35,660 nucleotides of DNA from Fidelibacterota bacterium (GTDB lineage Bacteria > Fidelibacterota > UBA8477 > JABMPR01). Shown here in pieces: positions 8,715 to 17,616 of this stretch. Position 1 is the first letter of the stretch. Each line of letters begins with the position of its first letter. The DNA is taken from assembly GCA_013203185.1 (NCBI GenBank), contig JABMOS010000079.1, positions 1 through 35,660 of the forward strand, in the 5' to 3' direction. The notes below the pieces were generated by a model. That model saw only the letters and a program-made list of their open reading frames with translations, ran no database searches and had not been told where the DNA came from. The translations under genes were made by a program, and so were the position numbers.

Positions 8715-9623
8715 TCAATCCAGTAGGTGCAGAGCCTCAAGCTTTTTAGCCTGCTGTTTCTTTTTCGTCTTGCCCTCACTGTCTGGGTTCTGCTTGACAA
8801 AATTTACTGTCTCTCGTTGATGCATACTATTTCTGGCAATAAACCAAGTTGGAAAAGCAGCTGGCGTAAGACAAGCACTTCTCCATTCTGATGTCAGAAC
8901 TACTGGCTGAATTTTTGGTTGATGAAGAATATTTTCTCTCTGACGGATATCCAGATAAACCTGTTGATGATTTAATCTATACTCTCCAAAAGAGGATGAG
9001 CAGGCATGGGTGAGAACGGAACTCTCAACATGGAATCCTGATCTAAATGCTGCTGTGTAAAACATCTCGTCATAGGGAAGGATCATCTCGTAGGTTTGTC
9101 CGTGTAATTGTGGGTAGAAGATGCCCTCAATATTTAAAAATTGAAGTCCATCACCAATGAATGTCACCCTGTTATAATTATCCCTAAGTAAGTCTTGAAT
9201 CCTGGGGAGTACGTCCCGACCCAGAATCGTCACAGTTACCATATTTTCATCGTGGCCATTTTCATGGGACGTTAACGAATAGTTATCCCAATCGTAATTG
9301 ATTGGATATGACAGGGTAGAGAACAATTGCTCGTGAATCAAAGTTTTCACTTCTGACCGGCTGGCATGAGATGGAATATACAGTGTCGTCGTATAAATTT
9401 CCGGTGGATAAAGCAATATCCAAATTTCTGTGTCAGCATTATGTACCCGGGCATGATCTAGTATGGCTTTAATCCGTTCATTCATAGCTGCATCTCCAGG
9501 TGCCCGCCTATATGTCATCTCACTAGGGGAGGTTCCGTGTGGCTTCACGTAAAGGAAGAGTTCAGTTTTATCCTTTAAATAAGTGAGAAATAAGCGGGCA
9601 CTGGATTTTTGTGTATGAATCAT
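8715..9623 (-). CDS. Hypothetical protein with PilM/GspL-like segment
   Basis: A protein of 302 residues from the ATG at 9623 (GGGAAAG just upstream), or 315 from a TTG at 9662. No family is certain. The middle (IPSHASRSEVKTLIHEQL, then YPINYDWDNYSLT, then VTVTILGRDVLPRIQDLL and IGDGLQFLNI) follows the order seen in the actin-like PilM/GspL assembly proteins of type IV pili and type II secretion. The phosphate-binding IDIG-type start and a clear ATPase signature are missing. The tail is rich in Lys and Gln. No signal peptide or membrane segment is evident, and no pilN, pilO or pilQ lies nearby. It converges on the TMEM164-like gene with 6 bases between stops. Confidence 0.4.
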   Translation of the reverse strand: MIHTQKSSARLFLTYLKDKTELFLYVKPHGTSPSEMTYRRAPGDAAMNERIKAILDHARVHNADTEIWILLYPPEIYTTTLYIPSHASRSEVKTLIHEQLFSTLSYPINYDWDNYSLTSHENGHDENMVTVTILGRDVLPRIQDLLRDNYNRVTFIGDGLQFLNIEGIFYPQLHGQTYEMILPYDEMFYTAAFRSGFHVESSVLTHACSSSFGEYRLNHQQVYLDIRQRENILHQPKIQPVVLTSEWRSACLTPAAFPTWFIARNSMHQRETVNFVKQNPDSEGKTKKKQQAKKLEALHLLD

Positions 9624-9855
9624 AAAGCTTTCCCATGTTTTTGCGTTTATAAAAGGGTTCAAATTGTATAACTCAACTGTTTGTGTGATTTAACCAAAAA
9701 TAATACTCACAATCAGTCATGCAAGCATTATTTACTAAATTTTTAATATTATATTAATTTATTGGTATATCTATTCCCAAATAAAGTGGGATTCCAATTT
9801 TATCATTGGAGCTAATTGTCATTGTGGACTGTGTGACTACTGAATAATTTTGATC

Positions 9856-11073
9856 ATGTCAAATGAGAATAATTCCGACTGCAAAAACGCAAGACCCTAT
9901 CGTCTGGAGAATACCACACAGAACTATCCCTGGGGCACAAAAGACCAGGATGCCTTCATCCCAAAACTCCTTGGGTTTGAGCCAAATCCTGGACAGACAT
10001 ATGCTGAACTATGGATGGGGGTTCACCCAAATGCACCTTCTTCTATTATCGATCTGGAAACAGGTTCTCTAAGTCTCTCCAATTGGATTTCTAGGGATCC
10101 AGTGGAGCGTCTGGCATCTGATAAACAGATTTCCACACTACCCTATCTCCTTAAGGTCCTGTCTGCTGGTGAAGCCCTGAGTATTCAAGCCCATCCAAAC
10201 AAATTCCAGGCTGAAGCGCTTCATGAAATTGACCCCGAACACTATCCTGATGATAATCACAAACCAGAGATTGCCATATCAATTGATCAGCTGGATGCGC
10301 TGGTTGGGTTTATCTCCGACCAACAATTTTTTATCCTTTTAAAGACTTACCCAGAAATCCAATCATTAATGAATAACTATTCTGATCCCGTTGAAAACCT
10401 TAAAACAGGAGTTCAAGCATTATTTCATATTCGAGAAAATAAGGCTGAACTTTATACGGATACCACCAGGCAGATTTATCAGCGTCTTAGCCAAAATAAA
10501 TACCCGAATGAAACAGAAGTCCTGTTTATGACCCAATTTAAGAAGCACGGTCTTGAAGATGCTGGGCTCATATTTCTCTTCTTGTTGAATCGAGTTCATC
10601 TGCAGGCAGGTGAAGCAGTTTTTTTGTCACCTGGTGTCCCCCACGCCTACCTGAAGGGCAATATCATTGAGTGCATGGCAAACTCTGACAACGTCGTTCG
10701 ACTTGGATTGACAAATAAATTTTGCGATGCAGCAGCTCTCCAGAAGATTCTTGTATATGATACTGATTCCGATTTTCGGGTTCCCCAGTTAAAACAGGGC
10801 TCTCAAGTTGAGTATGAAACACCCGTCTCGGAGTTCCGAATAAAATCAATTGAACTCCCAGAGGGCAAGTCTGAAACCTTCACGTCGCGAAGAAGTCTGA
10901 CCATGTTCATACTATTGGAGGGTGAGATCAGTTTGCACTGGGGGGGACAGAATAAATCATGTACGTGTGTATTTAAAAGGGGGCATTCATTTATCACCCC
11001 TGCAAATCTGAATGAGTTCCAATTAACCGCTCGCGTGGATTCGAAACTATATCTGGTTGAAATTCCAGAGTAG
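9856..11073 (+). CDS. manA: Mannose-6-phosphate isomerase, class I
   Basis: Interconverts fructose 6-phosphate and mannose 6-phosphate with a bound Zn2+. The 405-residue protein begins with the family opening ENTTQNYPWGTKD. Zinc ligands are visible: Q111 and H113 in SIQAHPNK, E138 in HKPEIA, and H263 in SPGVPHAYLKG. I start at the ATG at 9856 because the upstream TTG (9850) adds only two residues; no good Shine-Dalgarno is seen for either. It stands alone on the plus strand. The AT-rich gap before it holds a small hairpin TCCAAT/ATTGGA (9793-9810). Mannose 6-phosphate would feed the phosphomannomutase encoded at 20889-22265. Confidence 0.95.
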   Translation: MSNENNSDCKNARPYRLENTTQNYPWGTKDQDAFIPKLLGFEPNPGQTYAELWMGVHPNAPSSIIDLETGSLSLSNWISRDPVERLASDKQISTLPYLLKVLSAGEALSIQAHPNKFQAEALHEIDPEHYPDDNHKPEIAISIDQLDALVGFISDQQFFILLKTYPEIQSLMNNYSDPVENLKTGVQALFHIRENKAELYTDTTRQIYQRLSQNKYPNETEVLFMTQFKKHGLEDAGLIFLFLLNRVHLQAGEAVFLSPGVPHAYLKGNIIECMANSDNVVRLGLTNKFCDAAALQKILVYDTDSDFRVPQLKQGSQVEYETPVSEFRIKSIELPEGKSETFTSRRSLTMFILLEGEISLHWGGQNKSCTCVFKRGHSFITPANLNEFQLTARVDSKLYLVEIPE

Positions 11074-11077
11074 GTCG

Positions 11078-11656
11078 CTAAGTGGCCTTCGCCTGAACTC
11101 TGAATTTATCTGATACTATTGTGGGTTTCACACTGGCCCAACGCAACATGAGATTTACCGACTCGCTCATATCATCCAGTTTAATGGGATCAAGAAAAGC
11201 AGTGACCTGTACAAAATAATCTTGGTCTTCTGGCAGACCTTCGGTATTCACAATAACAAGATTGCTGACTGAAATATAGGTATCCTTTGCCGCTTCAATT
11301 GTAAAGAAGCGCTCCAACTCACCACTCTCAGAATTCACCAGATAATAGCTCTCTGTTTCCTCGTCAAAACGGAAGCCATTTACAACTTCTTTCATCTGCA
11401 GAGGTTTCGATGCGCCGGGCACAAAGAGTTCGAAGCGAAAATGAAGGGTGATATTCTCGCCAGAGAGTAGCACATCATCCAGAGTCTCGGTAAAGGAATC
11501 CGCTAGTTTCGTACTGCAGACAATCTCCTGCTTAACACCGGAGTATTGTAAGTCAAGCCCCTCGAACCAGGGGTTTGAAGTTACCACAGATGATAGAAAC
11601 AACTGGGTAACCGCAATGAGGGAAGCGTTAAATGTTTGTGTTAAGAATTCAAACAT
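11078..11656 (-). CDS. DUF4390-like envelope protein
   Basis: 192 residues with a hydrophobic N-terminus that could be a signal anchor (about 8-27), followed by a beta-rich body. The pattern (LSGENITLHFRFELF, then an aromatic strand ESYYLVN, then ISVSNLVIVN and a C-terminal LMLRWASVKPTI) resembles DUF4390, a periplasmic beta-sandwich family without known function; the match is by eye and uncertain. It starts 6 bases after the DUF3667-like gene ends, so the two are likely co-expressed. Its stop lies 4 bases from the convergent manA stop. Confidence 0.45.
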   Translation of the reverse strand: MFEFLTQTFNASLIAVTQLFLSSVVTSNPWFEGLDLQYSGVKQEIVCSTKLADSFTETLDDVLLSGENITLHFRFELFVPGASKPLQMKEVVNGFRFDEETESYYLVNSESGELERFFTIEAAKDTYISVSNLVIVNTEGLPEDQDYFVQVTAFLDPIKLDDMSESVNLMLRWASVKPTIVSDKFRVQAKAT

Positions 11657-11662
11657 GATATA

Positions 11663-12583
11663 TCAAGAATTGCCAATGACAAGTCCGACGGCTGTGACAA
11701 CCATGGTGAGTGCCATAACCAATATGGTTGTTATTCCATAACTGACTAGTAGCAACAGCATTTTCGTAGCAGTCTTCGAATAGGATTGATCATAAAATTG
11801 CTTCATGGCAATGTATAAATATATCAAACTTGATATAATGACAAACCACATGGTCAATTTAAAATCCAAAATGATGGTCAAGATAAGGAGACTAAAAATA
11901 AAGGCGTGAAGGTGGAGGCTAAAAACGAGGTGCTCAATATAGAGTTTTTTTCTGCGCCAGTAGAGCGTCTTTAGCTGGAGGGCAGCTACTGGGAGGAGCA
12001 GAAACATCATTTTAGCAAAATTATCGCTAAAATTACTCAATAAGTCCCCTTGCTGCAGCTCAAAAGGTTGGTTACCAACGGTGACTGTCATATTGGATGC
12101 AGTACTGTCGGGGTCAGTGGCAACAATACCCATATCCTTAAGGAAACTAAGGCTGTCATTATTGGCAGTAGCCTGATTGCCAATGACCTCCCTCATGGAT
12201 TCCTCAATGCCACCGGTCGCTTGATATTCCTTCAAAAATTGATTATTTATGAATTCTGGAATAATCGTTTTTAATGAGAGAATCACAAAGAAGACGACAC
12301 TGGCCACAAGATATATTCGAACGGGCGGTACATACCTGACCCTTCTTCCCTTCACATATTCAGAGGTCAAGAATCCTGGCTTGGTAAAAAGGAATTTTAA
12401 AGATCTCAATACACGAGAATCAACATCCAATAGCTCTTCGAAAAAATCTGCGAAAAAATCCTTAAAGGTAAGGATGTAGTCCTTGTTTTTCTGCCCACAC
12501 TGGGGACAAAATTGTGCACTGAGGCCTGCGCCACAATTTAGGCATTCCGTATGTTGCGGTATTCTTGGCTTTTGCTTACTCAT
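11663..12583 (-). CDS. DUF3667-like zinc-ribbon membrane protein
   Basis: 306 residues. An N-terminal zinc ribbon has C14, C17, C26 and C29 (CLNCG then FCPQCGQ). Next comes a conserved segment with DVDSRVLRSLKFLFTKPGFL and YVKGRRVRYVPPVRIYLVAS, which is the DUF3667 signature common in Bacteroidota. A hydrophobic helix (about 90-105) is followed by a polar domain and then about four helices at the C-terminus (from about 190 on). Function is unknown; such proteins sit in the inner membrane. It is upstream of, and 6 bases from, the DUF4390-like gene, which may encode a partner facing the periplasm. Confidence 0.7.
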   Translation of the reverse strand: MSKQKPRIPQHTECLNCGAGLSAQFCPQCGQKNKDYILTFKDFFADFFEELLDVDSRVLRSLKFLFTKPGFLTSEYVKGRRVRYVPPVRIYLVASVVFFVILSLKTIIPEFINNQFLKEYQATGGIEESMREVIGNQATANNDSLSFLKDMGIVATDPDSTASNMTVTVGNQPFELQQGDLLSNFSDNFAKMMFLLLPVAALQLKTLYWRRKKLYIEHLVFSLHLHAFIFSLLILTIILDFKLTMWFVIISSLIYLYIAMKQFYDQSYSKTATKMLLLLVSYGITTILVMALTMVVTAVGLVIGNS

Positions 12584-12649
12584 AACTAAAGTCTAAATTT
12601 AGATGGAAATATGGACAGGGTAAGTCTTTTTTCATATTAGCAACTATTA

Positions 12650-13105
12650 ATGGAGATAATCAAAATTTCACCAAACATTGAAATTCGTTCCGTTCCGTTG
12701 GAGCTGAATATCATCAAGTCCCTTGAGATGATCATATTTGGAAGTTCCCGAGCTACTGCATCTAGAGTGGAGAAGATCCGTCAGCAGGGCGCGCTATTGC
12801 TCATAGCCTATGATGGTATGAGACCAATTGGATTTAAACTGGGGTATGGCTTAGCCGATGGACATACTTTCTTTTCCTGGTTGGGTGGCGTTGATCCAAA
12901 TTATCGGCGGCAGGGCGTTGCACAGGCCCTCCTTGAAACCCAGGAACGTCATGTTAAAAAAATGGGAATTGCTACCTTATATTTTACAAGTTTTGATCGA
13001 TTCCCTGCAATGATACTGCTGGGCAGGAAAAATGGTTATGTCAAAGTGAAGACAGCAGTGGAGGGTGGTGAGAAAAAATACTGGTTCGAGAAACAACTTC
13101 TGTAG
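12650..13105 (+). CDS. GNAT acetyltransferase
   Basis: A 151-residue single-domain GNAT enzyme. The acetyl-CoA loop is RRQGVAQALLE, preceded by strand beta4 TFFSWLGGVDPNY, and the end has ILLGRKNGYVKVKTAVEGGEKKYWF, the usual last-strand pattern. It is not closely related to the RimL-like gene at 593-1135. The start at 12650 has no visible Shine-Dalgarno and lies 66 bases from the divergent DUF3667-like gene, so a shared promoter region is likely. The substrate is unknown. Confidence 0.8.
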   Translation: MEIIKISPNIEIRSVPLELNIIKSLEMIIFGSSRATASRVEKIRQQGALLLIAYDGMRPIGFKLGYGLADGHTFFSWLGGVDPNYRRQGVAQALLETQERHVKKMGIATLYFTSFDRFPAMILLGRKNGYVKVKTAVEGGEKKYWFEKQLL

Positions 13106-13208
13106 TCCATCTACCTCGATATAGGTCCTGGTTACAAAGTTATTTCATACTTTCTCAATTTTAAGTGTTGGGTTAGTTTAAAGGCATCGCACTGAGGAGA
13201 GTAGGGAT

Positions 13209-13889
13209 ATGTTAAATATGAATAAAATCAGCATCCGTAGATCAATTATACTAATTGTTCTCATCCTTTCACCATCGTTTGCACACTCCCAATCAAAGGA
13301 ATCCGATGTAAGAACCCTTCACCGGGAGATAGATAAACTAAGTGACATGGTAACGAAGCTCAAGGCAGAACAAGTCAGATCCTACAGCTTAGAAGCTAAG
13401 ATTAAATCACCCAATGCTGACTTTAGCAAAGTTGATAGTCTTAGACTGGTACGCTTGAAGAGAAAACAGGCTGAATCCCGAGCAAGAATTGATCAAATCA
13501 CTTTGGATATATTAAAAATCAGCAAGCAGCTGGAAGACCCAGGAAAGCGATATGCACTAGCCAAAAAGATGCAACAACCCCAGCTTATCCAGAAAGCAGC
13601 GCCCCACAAAGCAACCCCTGATTCAACAGAAGTTCTCGGGGTGGTAAGTGTACGCTCAATAGATTTATCAGCTGTCAAGCTGGTTCGCCAGGGCAAATCA
13701 ATGGATCAAGCTCGTCTGTTAACCATCGATAGGCTAAGTCACAAACAGGTCCTGGTCTTCTATCAGGATTTAAACAAAGAGGACCGCTACGAGTTGTACG
13801 ATATCGCTGATGAGATCGTTCGTTCAGAAAATGTTGAACTGGTTGATGCCCGTCGTTCAGCCATCTATTTCTATCTGTTCACCCAGTGA
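13209..13889 (+). CDS. Secreted coiled-coil protein, unknown function
   Basis: 226 residues. A signal peptide is evident: ISIRRS, then a hydrophobic core IILIVLILSPSFAHS, with likely cleavage near residue 28. Residues about 30-110 are charged and heptad-like, predicting a coiled coil. The C-terminal part (about 140-226) is a compact mixed domain ending in ELVDARRSAIYFYLFTQ. I do not recognise the family. GAGGAG at 13194-13199 is a good Shine-Dalgarno for the ATG at 13209. The stop overlaps the GTG start of the next gene by 4 bases, so both are translated together and the products may interact in the periplasm. Confidence 0.75.
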   Translation: MLNMNKISIRRSIILIVLILSPSFAHSQSKESDVRTLHREIDKLSDMVTKLKAEQVRSYSLEAKIKSPNADFSKVDSLRLVRLKRKQAESRARIDQITLDILKISKQLEDPGKRYALAKKMQQPQLIQKAAPHKATPDSTEVLGVVSVRSIDLSAVKLVRQGKSMDQARLLTIDRLSHKQVLVFYQDLNKEDRYELYDIADEIVRSENVELVDARRSAIYFYLFTQ

Positions 13890-14803
13890 TCACTAAATAC
13901 TCCAGCATAATCGTCCTCGCGCTGCTCATCAGCGGATGTAGCGGTGGCAAAATTTCTTACTACGAGAAAGGTGATCTCCACACGCGTCAGTTTCTGAATC
14001 GTGGCAGTGAGCGATCCTCATTTCGAGGTGATTATTTCGAAGTGAAGCGCAATGACAAGGGGCAGATCACATCAGCAAAATATTTTTCTTCTGGGAAAAA
14101 CCTGGTTGAAAAAAGCACCTATAGCTATACTCGCAATGGTGACATACTTAGACACCAACAAACAGAGTATTTTGAAAATGGACCGCCACGAATATCTAAG
14201 GAATGGCACTACGAGCAAGGTCGCGTCGTTAAACGTGAAGAGCAGTGGTTTACCCGTTCTCATACCCTTGAAAAAAAACTGACTATTTATTATGATGCGA
14301 ATCAAAAGCCATATCTGGAAGAAACCTGGGGGTTGGGTCGTAAGATTGAAAGTTCAACCGAATACCATTATGACTATGAGCATCGGCTTGACAAATCTCG
14401 TCGGAACTTCTTTCTTCCCAGTGGAGAATTGCGGGACTATTGGCTCACCATTTATAACAATGAAATCCAGATCGTAAACGAGGATCACTACCTCCCAGAC
14501 AATTCCCTCATCGCCTTCTATCGATATGCTTATCACCCCGTTAAGCGTTTTCGCGAGCATGAAGAAATATTGGATGAAGATCATGGTATATTTATTTCTC
14601 GCGAATATGATGAGTATGGTCATCTCCTCATAGAAGAGCAAAAGGACCGAAATCTTGAGCTGATCCAAAAGACTGTTTATGAGTACAATGATAAACACCA
14701 GCCCAAGTTGGTTCACGTGTACAACCAGAATGGGAAGTTGATAAAAACTTCAAAATATATAAAACCCCGCATTTTAGAAACATATAGAACGCCTGGATTA
14801 TAG
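13886..14803 (+). CDS. Lipoprotein with MORN-like repeats
   Basis: 305 residues beginning with a lipoprotein signal peptide: hydrophobic SSIIVLALLISGC with C18 as the lipidated residue, then SGG. The mature part is a run of short aromatic-rich repeats of the form x-N-x-x-G-x-x-x-x-x-x-Y (for example RNDKGQITSAKYF, NQNGKLIKTSKYI), like MORN-type or YwqK-type repeats that form extended beta-sheets. Function is unknown. It starts at GTG inside the preceding gene's stop (GTGA). There is no Asp two positions after the Cys, so outer-membrane sorting by Lol is plausible if that rule holds here. The DJ-1 gene follows at 10 bases. Confidence 0.75.
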   Translation: MITKYSSIIVLALLISGCSGGKISYYEKGDLHTRQFLNRGSERSSFRGDYFEVKRNDKGQITSAKYFSSGKNLVEKSTYSYTRNGDILRHQQTEYFENGPPRISKEWHYEQGRVVKREEQWFTRSHTLEKKLTIYYDANQKPYLEETWGLGRKIESSTEYHYDYEHRLDKSRRNFFLPSGELRDYWLTIYNNEIQIVNEDHYLPDNSLIAFYRYAYHPVKRFREHEEILDEDHGIFISREYDEYGHLLIEEQKDRNLELIQKTVYEYNDKHQPKLVHVYNQNGKLIKTSKYIKPRILETYRTPGL

Positions 14804-14807
14804 GAGG
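14802..14807 (+). promoter_or_regulatory. Shine-Dalgarno AGGAGG for the DJ-1 gene
   Basis: A perfect AGGAGG 6 bases before the ATG at 14814 and overlapping the TAG stop of the lipoprotein gene. It is among the strongest ribosome-binding sites in the window, suggesting that the DJ-1 protein is made in larger amounts than its two upstream neighbours. Confidence 0.85.
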
Positions 14808-14813
14808 TTTACA

Positions 14814-15362
14814 ATGAAAAGAATTTTGGTGCCCCTGGCCGAAGGATTTGAAGAAATTGAAGCTATCACAATTATAGACATTCTGCGACGGGCCGGAGCT
14901 GAAGTTATCATTGCCGCCCTGGTAAAGCGAAATGTTCAAGGCTCCCATGGTCTTAAAGTTGTTGCCGATACGGTTCTAGATGAAGTACTGGATGAAAACT
15001 TTGATATGGTTGTACTGCCAGGAGGGGTGCCTGGTGCTCCAAATCTCATGGGTGATGCTCGAATTATTAAGCTTTTAAAGGATCAGGCTGCGGCCAATAA
15101 GACTTCGGCTGCCATTTGTGCTGCCCCTGCAGTTCTGCAAGAGGCCGGCCTCACTACTGATAAAAAAATTACTTCTCATCCTGCCTGGGCTGAGCGCATG
15201 ACAACGGCTGTTCACACAGGAGCGCGAGTGGAAACTGCTGACCTTCTCATTACAGGGCAGGCTGCAGGCAGCGCCATGGAGTTTTCCTTTAAATTGGTAG
15301 AGGCCCTTTATGGAAAAGAAAAAGTTTCCGAAATAAATGCCGGCGTTCTAGCAAAGCTATAA
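14814..15362 (+). CDS. DJ-1/PfpI family protein (DJ-1/YajL type)
   Basis: 182 residues, the length of DJ-1/YajL proteins. The conserved acidic residue is E16 in EGFEEIE and the reactive cysteine is C102 in AAICAAPAVL; LPGGVPGAPNL and SHPAWAERM also fit the DJ-1 subgroup rather than PfpI proteases. Family members protect cells under oxidative or carbonyl stress; glyoxalase and deglycase activities are reported but debated. Cytosolic. It is probably read from the same transcript as the two secreted proteins before it but has its own strong ribosome-binding site. It ends 1 base from the convergent esterase gene. Confidence 0.92.
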   Translation: MKRILVPLAEGFEEIEAITIIDILRRAGAEVIIAALVKRNVQGSHGLKVVADTVLDEVLDENFDMVVLPGGVPGAPNLMGDARIIKLLKDQAAANKTSAAICAAPAVLQEAGLTTDKKITSHPAWAERMTTAVHTGARVETADLLITGQAAGSAMEFSFKLVEALYGKEKVSEINAGVLAKL

Positions 15363-15363
15363 G

Positions 15364-16596
15364 TTACTGACTCGCTGTTCTTATGCTGTCAAACCAGGCC
15401 TCTGCCAGGACCATTGAAGGAAAAAATCCACCAGCATGATCTGCTCCAAGCAGGCTCACCATTTCAACACTTGTTCCACCATTAGCCTGCAATGAAGTAT
15501 AGGCGCTTAAAGTATTTTCAATGGAAACCGTGCTGTCAGCAGTTCCATGATATAGCCTGATAGGTGCAACAGGACCCCAATCTAAAAGCGTGTTTTCTTC
15601 CAGGGCTTGCTGAATAGCACCTTCTTGATTTGCCAGAAAAGCCGTTATAAAATCTGTTTTGAAAAGCGAATCAATGGCCGTTGGCAACTGATCATTCACA
15701 TCGCCTAACTCCTGTGAACCATCGAAAGAACCTGGGAACATGGAAGCATAGGGCTCATTAAAGATATCATCGAGACGATTCCACCCATAAATATCATCAT
15801 ATGCGACTACGACGTAGGCGAGAAAAGCCGGAATTTCATAAGTACTTCTGCTCAGGAGATTGCGAGTCGATCCAATAAGGTTATAGGGACCAGACATGGG
15901 GGCAACTGCAGTCAATTGAAATTCATCAGCATAGTCTGTTTCAATAAATTTATGCGCGGCCATGGTGGCATATCCACCCTCAGAATAGCCAGCCAAAAAT
16001 AAGTTATCACTTACATCAAGACCATTCTCACAAGCATAGATTCTGGCTGCTCGCAGCATGTCAACAACTGCATTTGCTGTGAGCTCAGCATGGAGATAGG
16101 GATGGATATCTTCTGAAATACCTAAACCAATATAATCAGGTACGACTGCCATAAATCCACTCATGCCGAACATAATACCATCTACAGCATAGAGGGCATT
16201 TGAGGATCCCGTATTTTCTCTCTTTAATGCTGTCCCGTGCTGCACGCTTACCATATCCATGGTTTCGACACCCTGGGGTATAAATATGACGCCAGAGGCC
16301 AGGGTCAGGTCACCATTCTTGTCTCTGGTCTTATAATGGATCGTATATGCCTCAACGCCGTGGGTCAATGTAAAGGTTAAGGGAACTCCAATCTGACTCA
16401 GAAAGGGCTCGACCTGGGAGGGTGTGAGTGCCATTTGAAAAGTGGCATCAACTAATTCACCTGCTTCATCAACTGTGTTACATGTCAAGCCGTCCTCGTC
16501 GTCCGTCTCACAGCCGGTATACATGGTAAGACTGAATAGCATCAGGCTTAAAATAAAAAATCGTGGGAGTCGATTCATCGTTTGTTCAGAGTTCAT
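15364..16596 (-). CDS. Secreted alpha/beta hydrolase (esterase/lipase), probable lipoprotein
   Basis: 410 residues. A signal peptide (FFILSLMLFSLTMYTGC) ends at C29, probably a lipid-anchor cysteine, followed by an acidic stretch. The alpha/beta hydrolase triad is S205 in AGYSEGGYA, D354 in YHGTADSTV and H387 in GADHAGG; the layout resembles secreted lipase (LIP) or feruloyl-esterase-like enzymes with a lid between residues about 230 and 340. The substrate is unknown, probably an ester or lipid outside the inner membrane. The first ATG is chosen because AGGAG lies 7 bases upstream, overlapping the stop of the kinase gene. The tight spacing shows a two-gene unit with that kinase. Confidence 0.85.
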   Translation of the reverse strand: MNSEQTMNRLPRFFILSLMLFSLTMYTGCETDDEDGLTCNTVDEAGELVDATFQMALTPSQVEPFLSQIGVPLTFTLTHGVEAYTIHYKTRDKNGDLTLASGVIFIPQGVETMDMVSVQHGTALKRENTGSSNALYAVDGIMFGMSGFMAVVPDYIGLGISEDIHPYLHAELTANAVVDMLRAARIYACENGLDVSDNLFLAGYSEGGYATMAAHKFIETDYADEFQLTAVAPMSGPYNLIGSTRNLLSRSTYEIPAFLAYVVVAYDDIYGWNRLDDIFNEPYASMFPGSFDGSQELGDVNDQLPTAIDSLFKTDFITAFLANQEGAIQQALEENTLLDWGPVAPIRLYHGTADSTVSIENTLSAYTSLQANGGTSVEMVSLLGADHAGGFFPSMVLAEAWFDSIRTASQ

Positions 16597-16605
16597 TGGT
16601 TTCTC

Positions 16606-17505
16606 CTAAAATTGACTCATAATTACAAATTTATCATATCGTTCTTCCAGATCTGCTTCTTCCAGATAAGTGATCCCATCGACTGAAAAATCTTGCACAC
16701 AGAAAGACGCAAGGACAGACCCAAAGACTACAGCCAGTTTCATGTTATCAAAAGAATGCTCCTTTGATTGATCAAGATAGCCAATGAGGGCACCAACAAA
16801 TGTATCACCAGCGCCAGTGGGGTCTTTCACTTCATCCAGTACCAACCCAGGCACACTAAACACGTCCTCTCCATGAAAAAGCAAGGCACCGTGTTGACCT
16901 TTTTTTATCACCACCCAATCTGGTCCCATGGCTTGAAGTTTCCTGGCTGCTTTGCCATAATTACGCTCTTGGGTGAGCATGTTGGCCTCTTCATCATTGA
17001 TAACCAACATATCAACTCTTTTTATAAGGGTAAGCAATTCATCAAGCGCAGTATCAATCCACAAATTCATGGTATCAAGCACAACAAAAGATTCTGTCTC
17101 CAATTGATCAAGGACATGGTGCTGCAAGCCTGGATGGATGTTCGCCAACAAAACATGAGTGGCATCCTTATACGTATCAGGTAGAGTTGGATTAAACGTT
17201 TCGAAAACATTTAGCTCAGTAAATAGAGTGGTTCTGTCATCAAAATTCTCGGCATAGCGTCCCCCCCAGCGAAAGGTTTTGCCTTCTTCAATTACCAAGC
17301 CTTCAAGATTAATCTGATGGTCTCTGAAAAGGGCAAGAACCGATTCAGGGAAATCATTTCCTACGACCCCTACTATGTTTGGATGGGTAAAATAACTGGC
17401 AGCAATGGAGCAATAGCTACTGGATCCGCCTGGAACTTCAGATACTGAACCAGCAGGGGCTTCAATTGTATCTAGAGCTAATGATCCAACAATGATGAGT
17501 GACAT
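16606..17505 (-). CDS. PfkB-family carbohydrate/nucleoside kinase
   Basis: 299 residues of the ribokinase superfamily. Visible are the N-terminal VGSLALDTIEAPAG, the substrate-side VPGGSSSYCSIAAS, VINDEEANMLT, VIKKGQHGALLF, and the ATP/anion-hole signature DPTGAGDTFVGAL with catalytic base D234. It phosphorylates a sugar or nucleoside hydroxyl with ATP; the exact substrate cannot be read. AAGGA about 8 bases before the ATG supports the start. It is first in a two-gene unit with the secreted esterase and is divergent from the CcmH-like gene across 111 bases, which should hold both promoters. Confidence 0.9.
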   Translation of the reverse strand: MSLIIVGSLALDTIEAPAGSVSEVPGGSSSYCSIAASYFTHPNIVGVVGNDFPESVLALFRDHQINLEGLVIEEGKTFRWGGRYAENFDDRTTLFTELNVFETFNPTLPDTYKDATHVLLANIHPGLQHHVLDQLETESFVVLDTMNLWIDTALDELLTLIKRVDMLVINDEEANMLTQERNYGKAARKLQAMGPDWVVIKKGQHGALLFHGEDVFSVPGLVLDEVKDPTGAGDTFVGALIGYLDQSKEHSFDNMKLAVVFGSVLASFCVQDFSVDGITYLEEADLEERYDKFVIMSQF

Positions 17506-17616
17506 GATATTTCCTTATTTTCCGACAGAATAAACAGGTGTGCAAATTGCGATGTAATCCCCCTCACCACAATGAATTTCCATTGAGAACCCTCTTTTCT
17601 CGTCTAGATTCTCCAC

